Source of the DNA: Archegozetes longisetosus | Taxonomy: Eukaryota; Arthropoda; Arachnida; Sarcoptiformes; Trhypochthoniidae | Length of the DNA stretch: 64,000 nucleotides | Assembly (NCBI GenBank): GCA_018873245.2 | Contig: JAEMBT020000009.1 | Coordinates: 11,133,112 to 11,197,111 of the forward strand | Direction: 5' to 3' | Shown: one piece after another, positions 45,971-61,500 of the stretch | How the letters are laid out: each line of letters begins with the position of its first letter | Position numbering within the stretch: the first letter of the stretch is position 1 | Position numbers and translations under genes: made by a program | The notes under the pieces: generated by a model | The model's database searches: none | Seen by the model: the letters and a program-made list of their open reading frames with translations, nothing else | Told to the model about the DNA's origin: nothing

Positions 45971-48504
45971 ATGAATGAAATCAAAAGTCAATTAAGTTAT
46001 GTAAATGTTTCTTGTAATCGTTATTCTCATTGTATAGATTGCAAAAATAGATTGGTTTGTTTTGCAGCCAAACATTCGATCGCTATTTATGATATTGAGG
46101 TTAGTATTTAAATTAAGTTTTTAGTTCATAACTGTCTTATAACTATGTTTATAATCATGTTTATAACTATGTATCTCTTTTTGTAGGCTTATAAAGTAAT
46201 CAAACTATTGAGAGGTCACAAAAGTCAAGTGAACAGTGTTAAATGGGTAGAAGGTGGCGATAATATAGTAGTCTCATCATCATCAGATAAAACAGCAATT
46301 ATATGGCAGCTAATAGACTCCAAAACATATAACATTAAATATAAACTGATAGGACATAAAGAGTCTGTTATTATTGCTCATTCGATTGTGCTTAGTGATG
46401 ATAAGTTGCTTTCTGTTACGAGCTCTACTGATCGATCTATTCTTATTTGGATCAATCAAACATCTATCAGTCAATTAGCTGTTAGTAATTTTATATTTGA
46501 TGTTAGAATTTGTAATTATAAGGATGTTTTTCCTGATGTTGTTGTTGTAACTGCTGGTGCTAATGAAACTATCAACTTTTACCAATTTGAGCAAAAAACC
46601 AATCAGCTTAAAAGTTTAATTGCGCTTAAAGGCCATGAAGATTGGATTCGATCCATTCATATTCATAATAATAATGGTTAGTAGTGTTGTCAAATTAATT
46701 GAAACAGTTAATGATGGTTTGTTTTACTGAAGGAAGTTTAATGGTTGCTTCGTCGTCGCAGGATTGTTTCATAAGAGTTCATCAAATCGAGCGTACACAT
46801 CAAATTCAATCTGATATTAATCAGTATTGTTTTCAATCCAAAAACAAGGTATACCTCAATTATCTCTTTCTCATTCTTATTCATTCTAAAACCAATTGTT
46901 TTAATTTCATTTTCAGATCAGGATTACAACTATTTAGTAAAACTTGAGACAGTTTTAGCTGGTCATGAAGGATGGGTTAGTGAAGTTCGTTGGCATCAAT
47001 CAGTTGGCAAGCCATTACAACTATTGTCTGCTTCCATGGATAAAACTATGATTTTATGGCAACAGCCAAATCAAGATAGTTTGGATGATCTTTGGCTCGA
47101 AAGTGTTCGTGTTGGAGAAGTCGGGGGAAATACATTAGGATTTCTGGGCTGCGCTTCATCTCCAGAGCTCGGCTTCATTTTGGGCTATTCTTTCAATGGA
47201 GCGCTTCACTTATGGAAGTATTGTGACAATCAATGGAAGCCTGAAGTCGTTTTAAGTGCACATTTCGATGAAGTGACAGATATAGCATGGGAACCAGAAG
47301 GAGAATATCTATTGAGCTGTTCCAACGATCAAACAACTAGATTGCATTCTATTTGGAATAAGACTTGGCAAGAGATCGCAAGACCTCAAATACATGGATA
47401 TGACTTGAAATGTATTGCTTTTATTGATCGGCTATCCTTTGCTTCTGGAGCTGACGAGAAAGTACTTCGACTTTTCAGAGCTACCAAATGTTTCGCTAAT
47501 AGTTTGAAGAAAATATCTGATATCGATATTTCTTCTAAATTGGATGACAACGATGTGGCTCATAGTGCGAGTGTTCCGACGCTAGGTCTCTCTAACTGTG
47601 CTGTATATGAAACAAATCAAATCGATCACGATTTCAAACCAACTACTTTAGAGGTTCCACCAACTGAAGAGTCGCTTCTTCAAAACACGCTTTGGCCTGA
47701 GATTCAGAAACTTTACGGACACGGATATGAGTTATTTTCAGTTTGTTGTAATAATTCAGGCACAATATTGGCGTCTGCTTGTAAGGCAACTAAACCAGAA
47801 CACGCTAACATCATATTGTGGGACATCAAACAAGCCAGACAAATCACTCAATTACCTTCCCATCAACTTACTATCACTCAAATTAGATTCTCATCTAATG
47901 ATCAGTATATTTTGAGTGTTTCGAGAGATAGGACTTGGTCTCTTTTTGAGTTAAGTGGGGATAATTACTCTCGAGTTGCATTTAGCGATAAAAAGTCAAG
48001 CATCCATTCCCGCATAATATGGGACTGCGCTTTCACTCACGATCAGCTCTATTTTATAACTGTTTCAAGAGATAAGACAGCTGTGTTTTGGAACATTGAT
48101 TCAATTCATTACGATAATAGCTCTAATTTAGGTCCTGTCAAAGCATGTGACAATCCGTTGACTCTTTCTGAATCAATAACAACTGTTGATATACTAAATG
48201 TTTCTATAAATAATAACTATTTGATTGTATTTGGACTCGAAAACGGAAATATATGTCTTTATTACTGGAATCCTGAAACTTTTTGGACTCATTTACTAGA
48301 TATTGAAGAGGGGTATGAATGGAATTACTTAAAATTGAATTTCTATATTAATTGATTGTTTTTTTCAGACATGATCTCACAGTAAATAGGATACGCTTTT
48401 CACCTAAAGTTCGTTATGACAATGATTTTGTCGAGTTTAATATGGCCAGTGCTGGAGCTGATCATAGCCTTAAAATATTCACACTTTCAATAAAGATTCA
48501 TTGA
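45971..48504 (+). CDS. Elp2: Elongator complex subunit 2 (WD40)
   Basis: Five exons (45971-46099, 46187-46676, 46733-46848, 46922-48312, 48369-48504) give about 753 residues. Elp2 is the double WD40-propeller scaffold of Elongator, the complex that places the carboxymethyl group on wobble uridine of tRNAs. Repeats are seen as LRGHKSQVNSVKWVEGGDN, LIGHKESVIIAHS, LKGHEDWIRSIHIH, LASSSQDCFIRVH-like (in the gene VASSSQDCFIRVH), AGHEGWVSEVRWH, SASMDKTMILWQQP, SAHFDEVTDIAWEPEG, LYGHGYELFSVCCN, LPSHQLTITQIRFS and VSRDKTAVFWN. The block GEVGGNTLGFLGCASSPELG is typical of Elp2. The intron before exon 3 ends at ctgaag, restoring NNNGSLMVAS. The exon 4 acceptor is ttttcagatcag. The last exon ends ASAGADHSLKIFTLSIKIH, as in relatives. 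The protein is slightly shorter than human (826). Confidence 0.9.
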
Positions 48505-49178
48505 TTAATCAAATGTTTTCAGATTGTTTAAACACTTTAATTTTTTTTGTTTAACTTTATTAAAGTTTTTGGAATTTTATAACTTGAAAGATGTAATTAC
48601 GGAAAAGTTTTTTGCATAAGTTAAAAACAATTTTGGAAATAAAATCTCGAAGTATTCAAAAACATTCAATCAGTTCTCTAATAATGATCAAAATAAATAA
48701 CTTATTATAATTAAATAGTAGTATTGATAGTGATTCAAAAAACAGAATAATCAACTAGATTTTTAGACTAATGTTCTGTTTAACTAATAGGATTGTATCG
48801 TTACCACAACAAATTTTTCTCATGTATAGTGTGCTACGCAAGCCATTCTCCTCATCCAACCTAACTTGACTCAATATACCGCCAATGTGATTAGTTCAGA
48901 TTAGGTCAGATTAGTTTAGGAGAGAAGAATGTTAAGCATAAGACAACAAATGTGAAAACCACATGACTTTTATACCCAAACCCCCACATCGACCAAAAGC
49001 ACAACTAAAGTTAGTTTACACAAAAGTTTCGAAACCGGCAAATTTTTTAAGACACGTAATTTATGGTTGAATTATTTTGATGCTGCTTTTGATTTGTTTG
49101 AAGCAATCGTTTTGTTTTCAAAACCAAATCACTATTTATAAAGTTATCCAACAATTAAACTGGTAATTAACTCATATA
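48505..49178. mobile_element. Intergenic stretch with foldback element copy 3
   Basis: At about 48785-49005 lies a third relative of the foldback element of 33250 and 37925: CTACGCAAGCCATTCTCCTC and GAGAGAAGAATGTTAAGCAT as inner arms, with CATCCAACCTAACTTG and AGATTAGGTCAGATTAG at the centre. It sits about 170 bp before the EFTUD2 start codon. Confidence 0.45.
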
Positions 49179-52766
<3,588 letters not shown>

Positions 52767-53246
52767 ATATTACTATTTCAGACAATTGTTTTAACAAATC
52801 ATAGCATTCATGATTTAATTAGTATATCATTCTATTGTGTATGATTTCATTTAATTAAAGCATAATTTTTCACTAATTTTTTGTTTAATCAAAAGTAATT
52901 TAATTGATGAATGTGAACAAATTTGCGATAAAAAGAGATAAATTTACGAAAATTATACTTTGATTTTATAAAAGTCGGAGAGAGTTGAAAATCTTTCTGA
53001 AAAAGTTCGAAAAAGATTAACAAAAGTTTAATAAAACTTGAACATAAAGTAATTAATGAACGTAATTAATGTATACCTTGAAACAGTTATTTCCATATCC
53101 TGTGCGCCATAAGAGGTGCGCCACTTATCATAAGAAGTGTTCACTTTCTTTGTTATCAAATTTAAGTAATAAAAGAATTAATTAGAAAATTTTACTAAAT
53201 TGACATAACTTGAAACCAATAAACTTAACTAAATATAAACTGAAAA
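52767..53246. other. Intergenic stretch between EFTUD2 and Tra2
   Basis: ATTAAA at about 52854 could be the EFTUD2 poly(A) signal. The Tra2 5' untranslated region must lie near its end. GTGCGCCA/AGGTGCGCCACTTATCAT near 53103-53130 contains a short direct repeat of GTGCGCCA. No gene was seen. Confidence 0.3.
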
Positions 53247-54995
53247 ATGAGTGACAGAGAGGTTAGTAATAATAAAAAAGTAACAAATAAGTAGAAATAA
53301 AAGTGAAAGTTGTTTGTTTTGACTGACTGACTGCCATAAATAAAACTTTGTTTACTATTACGAATGAAAGGAATCACAAGAACGACAAGAGAACGGCTCA
53401 CATCGCTCAAACGAAGACGACAACAGAAGCCCTTCGCGACATTCAAGACACGGAACAGAATCACCTAGACGTTCGAGGAGCCGAAGCCGCTCTCCAAGAC
53501 AGACAGCCAGATCGCGATCACGATCGGCGCGTAAACGTTCACGCTCTAGGTTCGTATCCGTTCATAGCTATCCACATATCCTAATCACAAATTTTACAAT
53601 TTTACATTTACTTATCATTCTAAGTGATTTAATCTTAACTCACTTTGATTTAAAACTAATTTTACATTGATTTCAATTAGAAGTCGATCACATTCTCGTC
53701 GATATAGTCGTCATAGAAGAGAACACTCAAGGTCTCGATCAAAAAGTCCAAGAGGTAGAAGATAGTAAGTATTAGTTTCATTTGAACTATTCCGTTATAT
53801 TTTATGATTTGAATTTGGATTTCAATTTCAATTTGAATGATTTCAACCGAAAAGTTTTAATAAGTTATACGTGATTTTGATTTTAATCTTGTTCTGATGA
53901 ATTAAAATCATTGTTATTAGTATTAAAACTTATATATTTCTAGAAACTGAACATAAATGAATACAACATTTAGTGCTAATATATAAAAACTATAAATCGT
54001 ATGAAAGGCAAAACTTGACTTGCCATCAAATTGTTAAGTTTTAAAAATCCAAAACACCTATTCAAACTTTAGTCCTCGCGAGCGACGTTCACCAGTAGAA
54101 GGAATTGAGCGAAGAGCATCGCGTTATGGAAGCAGTAGTTATTATTCAGACAGAGGTCGTGATTACCGCGATCACTCTCGCTCTCCAATGTCTTCGCGTC
54201 GGAGGCATGTGGGCAACCGTGAAAACCCTCCTTCTGGTCGATGTCTGGGAATTTTTGGTTTAAGCATTTACACACAAGAAAGAGATTTAAAAGAAGTTTT
54301 CTCCAAATACGGCCCATTAGAAGACGTTCAGATTGTATATGACGCTCAAAGTGGACGATCCAGGGGTTTTGCTTTTATTTACTATGAAGACAAGAATGAT
54401 GCACAAATGGTAAGAGTTAGATTGAAATAGTGTTTATGTCAGTGTATTGAGTATTTGATTGGTTTTAGGCCAAAGAGCGTTGTAATGGGATAGAAATAGA
54501 TGGACGTAAAATAAGAGTAGATTACTCGATAACTCAACGCGCGCACACACCAACACCTGGAATATATATGGGAAAACCTACTTAGTATGATATTCAAACT
54601 ACATTAAAACCTCTTTCAAACTATCCTAAACCCTCCCCAACTATCCTAAAACCTCCCCGAACTGTCCCAAAACTCTTCTCAGACATGTAGTTAAGTGGTT
54701 TTTCTAAATCCGTAGCATACAAGCCGTTATTTTCTGTATGACGTTAATGTTGTTTATGAAAAACCACTCAAGTGCATGTTTAAGTCAGACGTTTACAGTA
54801 TCTAATTTGTGAATTTTGTTATGAAACAGTCCTCCGCGATATCGTGGAGGTGGTGGTCGTGAGGGTCGTGAGGGCCGTTATAGTGGTGGTGGTGGTGGTT
54901 ACGAAAGATCTCCGTCGCCTTATTACTCAAGAAGAAATCGATATTCACGTTCTCGCTCACGATCACATTCCCCTCGTAAGTATCATTATTATTGA
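53247..54995 (+). CDS. tra2: Transformer-2, SR-type splicing regulator
   Basis: Six exons (53247-53261, 53371-53549, 53681-53764, 54073-54409, 54469-54584, 54830-54995) give 298 residues with the RS1-RRM-Gly linker-RS2 plan of Tra2. It binds GAA-type exonic enhancers and, in insects, controls sex-specific splicing with Tra. Exon 1 codes only MSDRE. Exons 2-3 supply the first RS domain ([20 protein letters not shown]). The RRM in exons 4-5 has RNP2 LGIFGLSIY and RNP1 RGFAFIYY, and [15 protein letters not shown] between. The Tra2 linker [15 protein letters not shown] follows. Exon 6 codes a glycine-rich stretch (about 54840-54900) and RS2 ending [14 protein letters not shown], comparable with the SYSPRRY end of human TRA2B. 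A gtaagt donor within the last codons (54976) allows another 3' end. Exon 2 also opens in a second frame, which is not the protein. Confidence 0.92.
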
Positions 54996-57130
54996 TGTCT
55001 TGGGACAGGAGAAATACAAGCATTCATGTCAACATTGAATATGATTTAAACTTACATTATGTCAATACATTTGATTCAATTTATTATTATAGCTATTAAG
55101 TAATTATTGTACTTTTAACTATTCTTATCTTCAGTTTGATTTTTGCTAAAACTTTAATTAGTTATTAATGAATTCTTTAGTCAATTGATTGTAAACACAC
55201 TAAAACATGAACGTTGTATTCTTTAAAAATATGTGTCTAATCTATTATTCATATTATAGCAAACATTGTTAGTCCTAAACATTGATTACAATCAATCTTG
55301 AACTAACTTTCATATGTAGTTATGTGGTTATGGAGTTATGTAGTTATGCAGTCATGAAGTCGTGTAGTTATGTCATTATGTGGTCTTTAAAACCAATTAT
55401 AATTAAGTCATAGCATTTTATATCCACTTAACTCCATATGAATGTTAGCCCATATCTACTGTATTACAAGTACAACATTTAGTCACTAATTATATCATAC
55501 AATGACTAACACCTAAAACTATCGTTTATGTCATCTGTAATAACTCTGTTTCTTCATTTTCTGAAAGGAGTTCCAATACGTTAGAAGTTTAGAAGATTGA
55601 AACAAATATGAGAAAAGTTGAAGAATAAGAAAATTATGAAATGATAGTTGACATTGTAATTGAAGTATTTGTAATTAACTTCCGAATTGCACACATGTTT
55701 TACTGAAGCAAAACTTATGTACTGAAGGCTTGAAGAAAGCTTTTCTTTTATTAGCTCTGCTTCAACTGCCGTACTTTCCAAATGAATCACAAATAAGAAA
55801 ATTGAAAATCAATTATCAAAATCGATCCAATATGAAAACCAAATTTCAAAGTCGATCAATTATGAAATTCGGTCTGATATCAAAGTCGGTCAAAGTGTGA
55901 AAATCGGTCAAAATTGAAAATCAATCAAATATGAAAAGCACTTCCATTTAAGCTCGAATCTCCTTCCAGAGCAACACTTCAGAGCCTCACTTAGTTTCGA
56001 TCAATCGGTTCTCAAATCATGAGAAGTAATAAGAAGTTTGAAAATTATCTCAAATCGAAGACAGGTTTAAAACAGGGTTCGAGATGTGATGGTTTATTTG
56101 TTTTAATTATTGTATTATATATTTGTTATCATTGATTGCGTTTAGCCGTAATTCTTAAGAATTGGTAAGCATTTGAAGGGCTGTTAATGTGTTGACTTAA
56201 TTTCTTATTCGAAGTCTACGGCAACAGATGACTCACTAGTTTTTGAAAACTTCGCCAATACTTGTAGCCAATTGATCGTCCAATTCCTGATAGTGTGTCA
56301 GTGAGTATATGATAGTAAGTATAAGTTACAAAATGATTTAATTAACTTAGACTAAGTACAAGTTTTCATGTAAGTCACTATTGATTAAATAAACTAATAT
56401 TGAAACAAATATTGTTCTGTTTATTTACATTTGAAGAGATGGAATAAATGAGTAATTAAACGAATGATACTATGGTCTTATCTATGATTTCACTATTTCA
56501 CTATGAAACAATCTGTTTATCTGTATTTACTCCAAGTTACTGAATGTTATATGAGTTATCTCGTTAGCACCAAGTGCTTCAAGTAACACCTTTCACTCTT
56601 TAAACTGAAAGTCTAAACGATTCATTTCAAATTAGGTTATGCTCATTACTCACCAGTTTTTATACTAGTTATGCAAATTGTATGTTATTTAAGTAAACTT
56701 AATCTAATCAATATGTAGTTATTGAACAAACAATTCATTTGAACAACTAGTTTATTAGTTGAGTAGTTTATTTTGGTATCACTTTCATAACGATACTGAC
56801 TAGAACTTCAATTGCAAATTAGATTAAATTAAATTAAATTAAATTGAGTTCAATTCAAATCAAATTGAATTGAATTAAATAATTTTAAACAAAACTGATA
56901 ACGATGGGAAACAAACAATTGAAATGTATAAAAACATGTAAATTGATTATCACTAAACTAATTATTTTATATTATATAAAATTAGTTGAACTGCAAATAC
57001 CACAAGTTGTTCAGTAGAAGTACAATTAGTTGACTCCATCATAGAACTGATTAATTAGACGGCAGGCTATACTTTGTTCAGATTTAATCAGAAGTCATTC
57101 GGTATAATACTGTACTTAAAACTTATGTGA
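54996..57130. repeat. Gene-free stretch with simple tandem repeats
   Basis: Two short repeats stand out. 55316-55385 has about eight units of GTAGTTATG/GTGGTTATG. 55805-55940 has units of roughly 22 bp around CAATATGAAAA and TCAAAGTCG(G/A)TC. AATTAAATTAAATTAAATT runs occur at 56820-56850. A TATAG acceptor followed by CTATTAAGTAA at 55093 could be an alternative last Tra2 exon. No gene was recognised. Confidence 0.45.
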
Positions 57131-57179
57131 TTGGCTAATCGATCGTTTGACACTTTTACCAGCATTAGAGTTAGTGGTT

Positions 57180-57410
57180 GTATCCTTATAAACAAGTTGA
57201 GCGTTCATACTATAGCTGTTCAAGTCGAGCCAATCCATGGATCAGTTCGTAATTTTCTGAAAATAGCGGTTCACGTTCCGGTTCGGTTCGCAGATCTGCG
57301 GATCGCGGACTGGTTATATCCAAGATTTTACGAATGAAGCGGTTCGCGAATTTGTTCGGTTCATAAGCTCGCGGATCGCGAACATCCACAAAGAATCTCA
57401 TATCTTTAAA
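57180..57410. repeat. CGGTTCGCGG-word block
   Basis: G+C-rich block with repeated and inverted words: GCGGTTCACG, CCGGTTCGGTTCGC, GCGGATCGCGGAC, GCGGTTCGCGAA and CTCGCGGATCGCGAAC. It resembles the CCCGA block of 2110-2895 and the AGCTC block of 36476-37270. It is probably the subterminal motif array of the hAT remnant whose transposase follows at 59028. Confidence 0.5.
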
Positions 57411-57466
57411 TGTTATTTGAAACTCAACAATAACCAAATACTTTTAATGCTATAAATCATCTACAA

Positions 57467-57654
57467 CAGTGGCTTCCAAACTTTTCTCATGGTCTACCTG
57501 AACGTCTAATTTGGTTTTTGAAGTCCTAAATGTGATCATTAAGAGATCTGATGCTGTAGCCCACTTTTAATAATTTTCTTAAAATAATTCTACTGACCAT
57601 AAGGAAAATTTGGCTATTCTTTTTGGATGGCGACTCACCATTTGGGGACTCCCG
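57467..57654. mobile_element. Short hAT-type MITE
   Basis: Starts CAGTGGCTTCCAAACTTTT, the well-known hAT end pattern CAGTGGTTCxCAAACTTTT. It ends about 57654 with CATTTGGGGACTCCCGATG, an imperfect inverted counterpart. It is non-coding. Confidence 0.5.
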
Positions 57655-58035
57655 ATGTACTGAACGAATAAACTGATGTCTATTTGCTTAAAAGAAAGAA
57701 AAAATTCAAACTTAAGAATACATAAATGTCTCAAAACTAGTCAATTGCAAGTACCAGAAGGCACTCAACTCATATAGGCATCAAATTCTATACTATACAA
57801 AAATTGATGCAGTACCTGAAAAAGTAAAAAACTGAAATACAAATAAAAAGTGTTTCATTCATATTAAACCAGTTGTTAGCTTTTAAGACAGTTAATGAAA
57901 ATGCCTTAACAGAATTATTACAAAAATGTATTGAAATCGGTGCAAATTATGACAATATAAGTATTAATTATATAATGTGTAACAGGAAAAAGTTGATAAA
58001 TGTTGTACTTAAATAACAATTTGATCAATGTGTTG

Positions 58036-58600
58036 CACTGCCGTAGCCAGCTTTTTTGGTCTGGGGGGCTAAATGTCTGAAAATTCTCAGTTAAGATAAG
58101 CTTTATTTAATCAAAATTTAATACAATACAATTTTTCTGTTACAATGAATTTTACCAAATCCAATGGCAAAATGATCTAGATTAATAGATAATGCAATTT
58201 CTCTTTCAATCGAAATTCTCAAATAAGTTTTAATTCTTCTTAATGTTGAAAAACTCTTTTCACACAAAACATTAATACATACTATAGTTAATGATATCTT
58301 AAAATACTTTAGAGTTTGAATAATCAGTTAACTTTTCATAGACATTAAAAGTATCTTCGCATTCATAGAATAATAATTTTGCAGTTTCAGAATTTAACTT
58401 TCAATTTTCTAGATTCAAACAATAATGAGTAGCAAAAGGCTTCATAATTTCGAAGTTCATGAAATGCTTGGATATTGGATAGCAAGCGCTAACTCCCATT
58501 AAAATATCTGTTAATTTATTATCAAACCTTTGATTTAACTTAAACTTTGAAAAACCTTTGGGGGGGCTATAGCCCCCTAGCCCCCCTGGCTACGGCTGTG
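58036..58600 (-). mobile_element. hAT element with exact 8-bp target duplication and decayed hATC domain
   Basis: 565 bp. Ends CACTGCCGTAGCCAG and CTGGCTACGGCTGTG are inverted with one mismatch in 15. ATGTGTTG directly abuts both sides (58028-58035 and 58601-58608), a perfect hAT-type 8-bp duplication. On the minus strand the part 58130-58280 reads CVKRVFQH, EELKLI, EFRLKEKLHYLLI with stops between, a decayed C-terminal hAT dimerisation domain (C-E-K-S-F-S-x-L-x-x-I-K-T-x-L-R pattern). The element is therefore an internally deleted copy. Confidence 0.8.
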
Positions 58601-59027
58601 ATGTGTTGCTATTATTAGTCTCAATTTGAAAGATGCTTATGGCTTAGGCTTAACATTAGATTTTTGGGAAGAAGAGACTCAAAAGCTCGAAATAATTTGT
58701 ATTAGTTTAACTGCAATTTGTGGACGAAAACTATTGTTTAACAAGACGTATAATAAATTGTGATAAATTCGCTTTTGAAAGAAAAACTACAGATAATATT
58801 AAGATATGACATAATAATAAATTAAGTGAACTTATAATTGATAAATCTTCTACTTCAGTGATAATACTAGTAATTTAGTCCTTGTTTTTCAAGAGGATCG
58901 CATTCCATACTATATCATTCTATGAACCTAACGATTCCATCAGCAGTTTTATTTTATGAATTGTTTGATGGGAAGAGTGAAAATCTTTGAAGTGAATTTC
59001 AAAATACTATAAGATTGTCAAAAATCT

Positions 59028-59820
59028 GTGAATTATTTCGAACATACAGGTATAAACAGAAAGCTCGATCATAATTTAAAACCTGCGATAAATGCGTTAT
59101 GCAATTCGTTGCGTGTTATGCTATCTATTCATTTGGAGTTCGAAAATATTATAAAGTTTTTGAATGAAAGAAATGAACTTCACAGATCTATTGACAAAAA
59201 TCTATTAGATGGCATTATATCAATATTGGAACCTTTCAGTAAGGCAATCAATGACTTGTCTTCATCTTCAGTTCCAGTAGTTAATATTGTTATTCCTAAT
59301 ATTCAAACTTTAATGAATTCACTCAAACCACTAAAGGATGAAAACAATATAATTAATAGTTTCAAACAATATTTGTTAAGTGGAATTGAAGACAAGGTTC
59401 AGTCGAGAATTAATGAATAGTATAATCTAGCATTTCTTTTGGATTCAAGATTCAAAAATTCAAATTTACTCAATGAAAATGATCTGAGGAATGCAAAAAA
59501 TATTTATAACACTTATTAACGAATTACGTAATATTTTATATATGAATGAGAGTGAGTCAAATTGAATAACAGATTCGTAAAGCTATCAAAGATGAATTCT
59601 TTGAATTCTATGCCAGTTCTTCACAAACTATGATCTCTGATCATAACAAAGAAATAGAATGTTATTTCAACGAAAAATTCTAAATTCTTGTTCTGAAAAA
59701 TAGTCGCTGCAGTCAAATTGTTATGTATTGAAAATCTAAAGTTAATGTGCGTCGGAGTTTATCTGCAATTGCTCTCTGAATTTTATCGGTTCCGGTCTCA
59801 TCGGCAAAAAAAGTGTAAAA
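59028..59820 (+). pseudogene. hAT transposase remnant
   Basis: The frame 59028-59420 (130 codons) reads IISILEPFSKAINDLSSSSV and VVNIVIPNIQTLMNSLKPL, the helical region of hAT transposases before the second catalytic Asp. After a stop it goes on with YNLAFLLDSRFKNSNLL (59420-59470), matching the A-x-x-L-D-P-R-F-K motif. Further on (59745-59810) SLSAIAL then ILSVPVSSA is the start of the hATC domain, where active elements have I-L-S-x-P-x-S-S-x-x-S-E-R. Stops and frame changes show it is dead. The N-terminal BED and first Asp were not found. It may pair with the CGGTTCGCGG block at 57180. Confidence 0.75.
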
Positions 59821-59895
59821 GCTTTTAGTTTGAGAAGTTGGATGATTAACAAACCTAGAATGAGTTTAAGTCCTAAACATGGAAACATGACTTCG

Positions 59896-60090
59896 GGGGT
59901 ATAGTGCAGAATAGGACCACCTCCGGATCGTATTCAAATCGGGTTTTCTGAGGGTTTTCGAGGTCGTAGAATTCATTTCTGGCGGCCCCAAATGTCGGAA
60001 ATCAATACTTCCGGTGAAACAAAAGTGTCGAATTTTCGACTTTCGGTTCAATTTTTCGCACTTTCTCTGACATTTTTCGTGCTCCCCATG
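59896..60090 (+). repeat. Left terminal inverted repeat of the Merlin element
   Basis: Pairs with 61335-61500. Shared words are ATCGTATTCAAATC, TTTTCGAGGTCG, AAATGTCGGAAATCAATACT and TGACATTTTTCGTG. The short frame at 59992 on the plus strand is only this arm. Confidence 0.8.
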
Positions 60091-61334
60091 GACAGATTTA
60101 GTCGGAGATTGACGGTAAGACCCAAAGCAGCCAAAATATTTAGAATCAGAGCCCTGTTAGCCGAACGCAGTGGATACAACGTGGAGGTGGGGTTGGATTT
60201 CATCCACCTTAGTCAGTTTTGTTCATCGGAATGAACCTGCATACCAGAAGCCTTGAAAAAGGCCGTTTTAGCGTCGCCCCTTAGTGATGTGCCTGCAAGA
60301 CCTTGAGCAACTCAATCATTTCTACGAATAAATCGGCACCGCGAAGCTTAACATCGCGTTGCCAAAGATATTCGCAGAGATGGTTGCCCAGGGTCTCTTT
60401 GGGCGCGCCACCTCGGCATATGCGGCGCTTCATCGCCCATCAGGAGGACTCAATCTTTTGGGTGTTAGTCCAGGAGTCGGGGTCGACAAAGCGGCACGAG
60501 TGGTTAACCTTAAGGTGGTTGAATCCTTGGTTGGGCGTCCAGTCCATTGTAGGATCTCCAGCCACCTTCCAGCCAGCCTTCAGCCAGGGTTCGTCATAAC
60601 CACCGTTTCTGCTTCGACATGTCGACCAATGATGGCCAACAATGTCTCAGCGTCCCGACGGTTATCAGGACACACCTAGATCCTGAGGTCTCCAGTTTGG
60701 ACATCAATGATGCCCAACATCCAGGTTCACTCGCCCAGACGCCCACGGTTATATTTTCAGTGGCCGATCTTGGCTTCATCGACCTTGACCACCGAACCCG
60801 TACCACCCATCTTTCCGTCATTTGCCTGAGTGTCCACCCAGTCCACGCGAGACTTCCGACAGGTCTTGTACCAGTGGGCGACGGTATGACGTGACAACTC
60901 ACCGTCGCCCAAACTGGCGTCACGAATTGCGTCCTCGTAAGAGAAGCGATGGACGAAACAGTAAATGAAGTGAAGCGCTTGCCGAAGGGCCAGACGCGAC
61001 TCCTCAAATACTATTCCATTCGCGAGGGAGACCTCCTTCGAGCACTTGCGACAACGCCAGCACATGTCTGCAGCAGTACCAGCTCGCTTGTTCGAAAGTG
61101 TCATATTTCTACGACACTTCGGACAAGCGCGAGTCACAGGCAAGAGCCCGACTCGCTGGCACCACTGTAGACAAGCCTCTGGCTCGTCCACGTCGTATTC
61201 CCGCACCAATCTCCTGATACTGTAGACACCGTCCATCTCCGAGTAGAGCTAGGCTAGAAATGAGCTGATTGATCAAATTTCCTCGACAATATTAGTGTCC
61301 GGTTTATCGGAAACAGCTTTAATGAGATCAATCG

Positions 61335-61500
61335 GCCATGGGGAACACGAAAAATGTCAGTAAAAGTGCGAAAAGTTGAACTGGAAGTATTGATTTCCGA
61401 CATTTGGGACCACCAGAAATGGATTCTGCGACCTCGAAAATCTCCCAGAAAACCTGATTTGAATACGATTCCGAGGTGGGTCTATTCTGCACTATACCCC
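61335..61500 (-). repeat. Right terminal inverted repeat of the Merlin element
   Basis: Complement of the left arm at roughly 90 percent by eye, ending GCACTATACCCC at 61500. Confidence 0.8.

Larger units (their letters stand above)
59896..61500 (-). mobile_element. Merlin-superfamily DNA transposon, decayed
   Basis: 1,605 bp with terminal inverted repeats of about 165-200 bp, both starting GGGGTATAGTGCAGAATAG. The left arm has an extra stretch of some 20-30 bp. On the minus strand, 61236-60757 encodes MDGVYSIRRLVREYDVD, then a zinc-ribbon-like C-x-x-C (ACPKCRRNM) and C-W-R-C-x-x-C (CWRCRKCSKEVSLANG), then KVDEAKIGH. This is the IS1595/Merlin order: zinc ribbon, then first catalytic Asp in V-D-E-x-K-x-G. 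Across several stops the same frame goes on with KYNRGRLGE, MLGIIDVQTGDLRI, NHLKVNHSCRFVDPDSWTN and QKIESSWAMKRR, the remaining DDE part. Clearly more G+C than the host DNA. No exact target duplication was found (TGACTTCG left, ATATGATC right). Confidence 0.8.

Noticed and set aside
53348-53584. 78-codon frame over Tra2 exon 2
   Set aside because: Wrong frame; the Arg-Ser frame joins in phase to exons 1 and 3.
60303-61170. Several plus-strand frames
   Set aside because: They are antisense to the Merlin transposase, whose zinc-ribbon and VDEAKIGH motifs are on the minus strand.
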